Made by a program: the position numbers and the translations under genes. A stretch of DNA of 36,414 nucleotides from an uncultured Eubacteriales bacterium. GTDB taxonomy: Bacteria; Bacillota_A; Clostridia; Oscillospirales; Oscillospiraceae. How positions within the stretch are numbered: position 1 is the first letter of the stretch; every line of letters begins with the position of its first letter. This document shows positions 33,048 to 36,414 of the stretch, in pieces. Below the pieces are notes generated by a model. The model had not been told where the DNA came from, did no database searches, and saw only the letters and a list, made by a program, of their open reading frames with translations. The stretch spans positions 1 to 36,414 of the forward strand of contig CATIYU010000151.1 of assembly GCA_949739085.1 (NCBI GenBank). Direction: 5' to 3'.

Positions 33048-33662
33048 CTATTTCGCGCCTGCCGGCGCGATCCGCTTCAGGGCTTTCTTACCACGTCCTA
33101 CTTGTATACTAAAAACCGCCTTGCGGATCAGGAACTCCTGATCCGGAATCAAGTCCACGAACCTGGCGGCGTACAGCGGCACAGGCTCCTGGGAGGAAAG
33201 AGGGCGGAGAACGCGAAAATGGAGCAGCAGCGGCTCGTCCGTCACCGGCAGCACCATCTCGGCCACCTCTCCGGTCTCCAGCGGCTGCATGGTGTGGAAG
33301 GCGACGCCGCCGCAGCTGAGGTCGTGGCCCATGACGGCCCGCTGGCCACGCCAGGTGCCGGAGATGGGGTAGATGACGCTCTGGAAATCCGTATTCACCC
33401 GGAGGTTCTCCCGGGCCTGGGCGCCCAGGTCCTCAGTGGGGTGGACCACCAGCCGGTTCCCCCGCTGGCGGGTGATGAGTCCGCGGCGGGCGGGGGCGTT
33501 GTCCTCCAGACCGATGAGCTGGATGTCGCTGCAATCCATAAAGTCGTCGGGGTCCTCCTGGAGAACGCGCAATTGGAGGACATCCCCCCAGGGCGGCGAC
33601 TCCAGCACCGCCTGGCAGAGGGGCGTCCCCTGGCTGTCCAGTATGAGGTAGAGATATTCCAT
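33048..33662 (-). CDS. PilZ-domain c-di-GMP receptor (YcgR-like)
   Basis: This 204-residue protein has an N-terminal beta-rich part (1-80, YcgR-N-like) and a C-terminal PilZ domain (about 84-190). Both c-di-GMP contact motifs are intact: RxxxR as RENLR (Arg84, Arg88) and DxSxxG as DLSCGG (Asp114 to Gly119). In Bacillus the related YpfA/DgrA (MotI) and in enterobacteria YcgR slow or stop the flagellar motor when c-di-GMP is high. The start overlaps the FlhX-like stop as ATGA, so it is in an operon with flagellar export genes. This strengthens a motor-related role, though the target is not shown by sequence. Confidence 0.9.
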   Translation of the reverse strand: MEYLYLILDSQGTPLCQAVLESPPWGDVLQLRVLQEDPDDFMDCSDIQLIGLEDNAPARRGLITRQRGNRLVVHPTEDLGAQARENLRVNTDFQSVIYPISGTWRGQRAVMGHDLSCGGVAFHTMQPLETGEVAEMVLPVTDEPLLLHFRVLRPLSSQEPVPLYAARFVDLIPDQEFLIRKAVFSIQVGRGKKALKRIAPAGAK

Positions 33663-34036
33663 CAGGCTCCTCCTTTCTTGGCCGCGGCGGGCTTCACTGC
33701 GGTTTGGGCGGCGGCCCGGGCCTGGGCGTCCAGCTCCTCCCGCTCCCGCCGGGCCTTATCCGGGTCGTTGGGGTCGAAATTGAGAAAATAGACATAAATT
33801 TCCACAATGGCCCGGTACAGGGAGTCCGGGATCTCCTGGCCCAGAGAGAGCTGGGAGAGCATGGTGGCCAGGGAGCTGTCCTCGTAGACGGGCACGCCGT
33901 TCTCGGCGGCCACCTCCACGATTTTCTCCGCCAGATACCCCATGCCGGAGGCCACCACCACCGGCGCGCCCGAGCCGTCGTAGCGCAGGGCCACGGCCCG
34001 GCCGGCCGCTCCGGGGGTCTGATCACGCTTTGACAT
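33662..34036 (-). CDS. FlhB C-terminal-domain homologue (FlhX/YlqH type)
   Basis: This 124-residue soluble protein matches the cytoplasmic C-terminal part of the FlhB encoded in this window. AVALRYDGSGAPVVVASG aligns with FlhB AVALRYKPDRDSAPVVVA, and GQEIPDSLYRAIVEIYVYFL aligns with the FlhB end. It begins just after the position of the NPTH cleavage site, so it corresponds to the FlhB-CC fragment. No membrane segment or NPTH is present. In Helicobacter such a protein (FlhX) can stand in for FlhB-CC; Bacillus YlqH is similar. An Ala/Lys-rich tail (about 95-124) is added. Its start overlaps the upstream gene by 14 bases. Confidence 0.9.
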   Translation of the reverse strand: MSKRDQTPGAAGRAVALRYDGSGAPVVVASGMGYLAEKIVEVAAENGVPVYEDSSLATMLSQLSLGQEIPDSLYRAIVEIYVYFLNFDPNDPDKARREREELDAQARAAAQTAVKPAAAKKGGA

Positions 34037-35465
34037 CGATACCCGTCCCTCCTTGGAAGATTTTGGGGAATACGCTAGAGATGGTCAGGGGCTGTTCCAT
34101 GGCCTGGACCTGAATAGAGTTGGGGCTCAGGCCGTTTTCGGAGAGGATTCTGGTGAGCTCTGTCTGTACAATAGAGGAGAAGGGGGCCACCGCCTGGGGG
34201 CAGAACAGCTGCAAATCCACGCTCTCCCCTTGGCAGGCCATCACCATGTCGAAGAAGCCCAGGTCCTGGATGTCGATTTTAAAGAGGAACCGGATGGTGT
34301 TGTCCCTGCTGCCCTTGCCCTTTTTCAGGTTTTCTTCCTCGTCGGGGTCCACCCACAGCTCGCTGAACATCATCCGGTTATTCCACTCCAGGGGGATAAT
34401 CATGTGGTTGAGGCCCATATACACGCTCTGGTTGACAAGGAAAGCGGAGACGATGTTGCGGAAGGAGTCCTGGGCCTCGGCCCCGGCTCCGCCCCGCAGG
34501 GCCCGCTGGGCGGTCTTCACCAGATGGTCGGCGAACTGGGTTTTCTCAGGGGTTTTGGCGGGGGCGCTGTTGAGGAGAAGCTTGATGAGGGCGTCGTCCT
34601 TCAAGTCCCCCAGCCGGTCCCGAATGGCGGTGTGGGCCTTGAGCTGGTGGAAGGAATGCAAAAGCCCCTCCTCGGAGCTGTTTTCATACCGGGCCACATC
34701 CAGGGCCAGCATGGAGATGAGGGTCCGGGAGATGCCCATGTCGTTGGTGCGGGAGGTGTAGTTCGCCAGGAAGGGCAAAATGGTGTTTTGCAAGAGCTTG
34801 AGGGCCCCGGGCCGGTCGCCGCTGTTGAGCTTGCCCTCCAGCTCCGCCGCCATGGGCAGCACCTGGTTGCCGAAGCTGGCGGGGATCGACCGGGTCAGCC
34901 GGGTGAGGGTGCGCAGCAGGTTGCCCTGGATGTGGGGGGTGGAGGAGTAGTCGCTGTAGCGCTTGAGGAACTGGAGGATGCTGCCGCGCAGCACCTCGGA
35001 CTGGCTGTTGCCAAAGGCCTCCCGTAGAATGTTGAAGAGGGGGCCGGTGAAGCGGCTGCCAGTGTCCATCTGGTTTTTAAAAAAAGCGTGCAGCTGCTGG
35101 CCATCCTCCATTTTCAGCATCTCCAGCAGGGTGGCCATGTCCAGGGCCATGCCCTCCCCCATGCCGGAGGCCACCACCGTCCCCTGCCAGGAGCGCAGCA
35201 GCTGGTTCATGGACTCCATGAGGCCGGGGGTGTCGCTGAGCCGCTGGAGGAAATTGAAGAAATTGGAGTCGTAGCGCAGCAGGCGGTCGCTGGTGGCGGC
35301 GTCGCCGGTGTCCTGCTGCTCCGTGCGGTTGTCCGGACGGCTGACCCGGTTGAGGTCCGGCACGTTTTGCAGGCGCGGGTCGTTGGGGACGTTCAGCAGG
35401 TTCTGGTTGATATTTGCGTTGTCTAGCCCGGATACGGGGTTGGTCACGCCAAGCAGATCAGGCAT
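34023..35465 (-). CDS. FliK/YlqG-like flagellar protein (putative hook-length control type)
   Basis: This 480-residue soluble protein has an Asn/Asp-rich N-terminus, a long helical middle (about 70-330) and a C-terminal domain (about 380-465). The C-terminal domain resembles FliK-C, with FLFKIDIQDLGFFDMVMACQ followed by VDLQLFCPQ, SIVQTELTRILSENGL and SIQVQ, close to the L-x-PexLG-V and ELRxxLxxxGL patterns. FliK C-terminal domains contact FlhB to switch export specificity, so its place just before an FlhB-CC homologue fits. YlqG-YlqH of Bacillus have the same order. The frame runs back to TTG 35483, but GGAGGG before ATG 35465 decides the start. The functional call is tentative. Confidence 0.6.
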   Translation of the reverse strand: MPDLLGVTNPVSGLDNANINQNLLNVPNDPRLQNVPDLNRVSRPDNRTEQQDTGDAATSDRLLRYDSNFFNFLQRLSDTPGLMESMNQLLRSWQGTVVASGMGEGMALDMATLLEMLKMEDGQQLHAFFKNQMDTGSRFTGPLFNILREAFGNSQSEVLRGSILQFLKRYSDYSSTPHIQGNLLRTLTRLTRSIPASFGNQVLPMAAELEGKLNSGDRPGALKLLQNTILPFLANYTSRTNDMGISRTLISMLALDVARYENSSEEGLLHSFHQLKAHTAIRDRLGDLKDDALIKLLLNSAPAKTPEKTQFADHLVKTAQRALRGGAGAEAQDSFRNIVSAFLVNQSVYMGLNHMIIPLEWNNRMMFSELWVDPDEEENLKKGKGSRDNTIRFLFKIDIQDLGFFDMVMACQGESVDLQLFCPQAVAPFSSIVQTELTRILSENGLSPNSIQVQAMEQPLTISSVFPKIFQGGTGIDVKA

Positions 35466-35502
35466 TGGGGACCCTCCATTCAATAAAAGTTGGTTGATGT
35501 CT

Positions 35503-35529
35503 TATTTTTTTGTCCGGTCCTGCCGATAT
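35503..35529 (+). promoter_or_regulatory. Candidate sigma-28 promoter for cheA
   Basis: GCCGATAT at 35522-35529 is a perfect match to the Bacillus sigma-D -10 element. Fifteen bases upstream is TATT (35503-35506), a poor -35 (TAAA expected), inside a T-rich run. The predicted start is about 80 bases before the cheA ATG. The region 35466-35618 also contains a small GCCC-TTTT-GGGC hairpin (about 35562-35573), and it must hold the promoter of the divergent FliK-like operon, which I cannot place. Confidence 0.5.
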
Positions 35530-35618
35530 CCCATTTGATAAAGCTAATGCGGGGGCATTCTGCCCTTTTGGGCCGCCCGCCGCTTGCATACCAAAACTTA
35601 AGAATGAGGTGCGTTATT

Positions 35619-36414
35619 ATGGGCAGTGGCAACGACAGCATCCTGGATATGTATCTGTATGAGACAAATACGCTTCTTGAACAGTTGGACGGCATCCTGC
35701 TGGCGTCCGAACAGGCGGACACCTTCTCTCAGGACAGCGTCAACGAGATTTTCCGGATTATGCATACGGTCAAGGGATCCTCGGCCATGATGGAGTTCAA
35801 CTCCCTTATGACCATCGCCCACCGCATTGAGGACCTGTTCTTTATCATCCGGGAAAAGACCATCGACGTCGTGCCGGAATCTCTCCGGCCGGAGCTGTTC
35901 GACATGATTTTCCAGGCGGTGGACTTCTTCCGGGGCGAGATCGAGAAGGTGGAAAACGGCGACCCGCTCTCCACTTCTATCGACAGTATTGTGGACAAAA
36001 TTAATAGTCTCATTGATAAAATTCAGTCCGGCGGCGGCGCGGGAGGGGGGCAGCCCGCTGAGGCCGGTGAGAGCGGCGCCGCTCCCGAGCCGGAGGCGGG
36101 GCCTGCCCCAGCGCCTGCGGACAAGGCGTATCCCTTCGGCATCCACGTGTTCTTCGACGAGGGCAGCGGCATGGAGAACCTGCGGGCTTTCATGCTCCTC
36201 AACGGAGTGCGGGACTATTGTTCCGACTTTGTCAGCTTCCCGGAGAACGTGGAAAACGACGCCTCCACCTCCGACGTTATCGCCGACCAGGGCTTTCTGG
36301 TGTGGTTTAAGAACAAGGAGGAGCGGGACGCCTCCATTGAGGCGGTGAAGAACGCCGGCAGCGTGCGTTCCTACCAGCCGGTGGACGCCAAGGAGGAGGC
36401 CCCCAAGGAGGAGC
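35619..36414 (+). CDS. cheA: CheA chemotaxis histidine kinase, N-terminal part (runs off window)
   Basis: The first 265 codons of CheA are present; the frame is still open at the right edge. The P1 (HPt) domain (about residues 5-130) contains the phospho-accepting His49 in IMHTVKGSSAMMEF. An Ala/Pro/Glu-rich linker (about 140-168) leads to the P2 CheY-binding domain (about 170-255), with IHVFFDEGSGMENLRAFMLL. CheA autophosphorylates at this His and passes phosphate to CheY, CheV and CheB. GAGGTG lies seven to eight bases before ATG 35619. The dimerisation, kinase and CheW-like domains should lie beyond the window. It is divergent from the FliK-like operon. Confidence 0.95.
   Translation, partial: MGSGNDSILDMYLYETNTLLEQLDGILLASEQADTFSQDSVNEIFRIMHTVKGSSAMMEFNSLMTIAHRIEDLFFIIREKTIDVVPESLRPELFDMIFQAVDFFRGEIEKVENGDPLSTSIDSIVDKINSLIDKIQSGGGAGGGQPAEAGESGAAPEPEAGPAPAPADKAYPFGIHVFFDEGSGMENLRAFMLLNGVRDYCSDFVSFPENVENDASTSDVIADQGFLVWFKNKEERDASIEAVKNAGSVRSYQPVDAKEEAPKEE

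Noticed and set aside
28757..33112. A 1451-codon open frame on the + strand
   Set aside because: It is fully antisense to the 2005-residue SLH gene. Its translation is low-complexity (Gly, Val, His-rich) with no domain, as expected from a shadow frame in GC-rich DNA.

Overview
This window is a flagellar and chemotaxis island from a motile bacterium of the Bacillota, most likely class Clostridia. An Oscillospiraceae-type gut relative is a guess. The supporting evidence is the order cheY-fliO-fliP-fliQ-fliR-flhB-flhA ... fliA with cheC and cheD, as in the Bacillus fla/che operon. Strong AGGAGG-type ribosome binding sites, TTG and GTG starts, ATGA stop/start overlaps, a YjfB-type motility peptide and two SLH-domain surface proteins agree with this. 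The DNA is GC-rich, so many long antisense frames are open by chance. No tRNA, rRNA, CRISPR array, insertion sequence or phage gene was found, and no gap of 300 bases or more lacks a gene.

Left part (1-11468, + strand): the end of cheY, the export gate (fliO, fliP, fliQ, fliR, flhB, flhA), the motility sigma factor fliA, two rod/hook-basal-body proteins, cheC, cheD, cheV and an EAL-like/HDOD protein. A bidirectional terminator follows. The flhF and flhG genes, which follow flhA in many relatives, are missing here.

Middle (11569-13310, - strand): a two-gene operon of a ParA/Soj-type ATPase and a protein with a basic N-terminus, a long acidic Pro/Glu-rich linker and a C-terminal ComFB domain. 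Facing it on the + strand are fliD (enlarged to 906 aa by repeated outer domains), fliS and a FliT-like chaperone. Next come a stand-alone FtsE-like ABC ATPase, a methyl-accepting chemotaxis protein, an FtsA-like actin-fold protein with a membrane partner, and a small YjfB-family motility protein.

Right part (23453-35465, - strand): two very large secreted SLH proteins (1137 and 2005 aa), then an operon of a FliK/YlqG-like protein, an FlhB C-terminal-domain homologue (FlhX-like) and a PilZ protein. Divergent from this operon, the start of cheA runs off the right edge.

Together the genes build the export gate, rod and cap, switch on late genes through sigma-28, and sense and adapt through the MCP, CheA, CheV, CheC, CheD and CheY. 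A second-messenger layer is suggested by the intact PilZ motif, the ComFB domain and the degenerate EAL domain. Candidate sigma-28 promoters lie before fliD, yjfB and cheA. The least-explained parts are the ParA-ComFB pair, the FtsE-like and FtsA-like proteins inside a motility locus, and the SLH pair.
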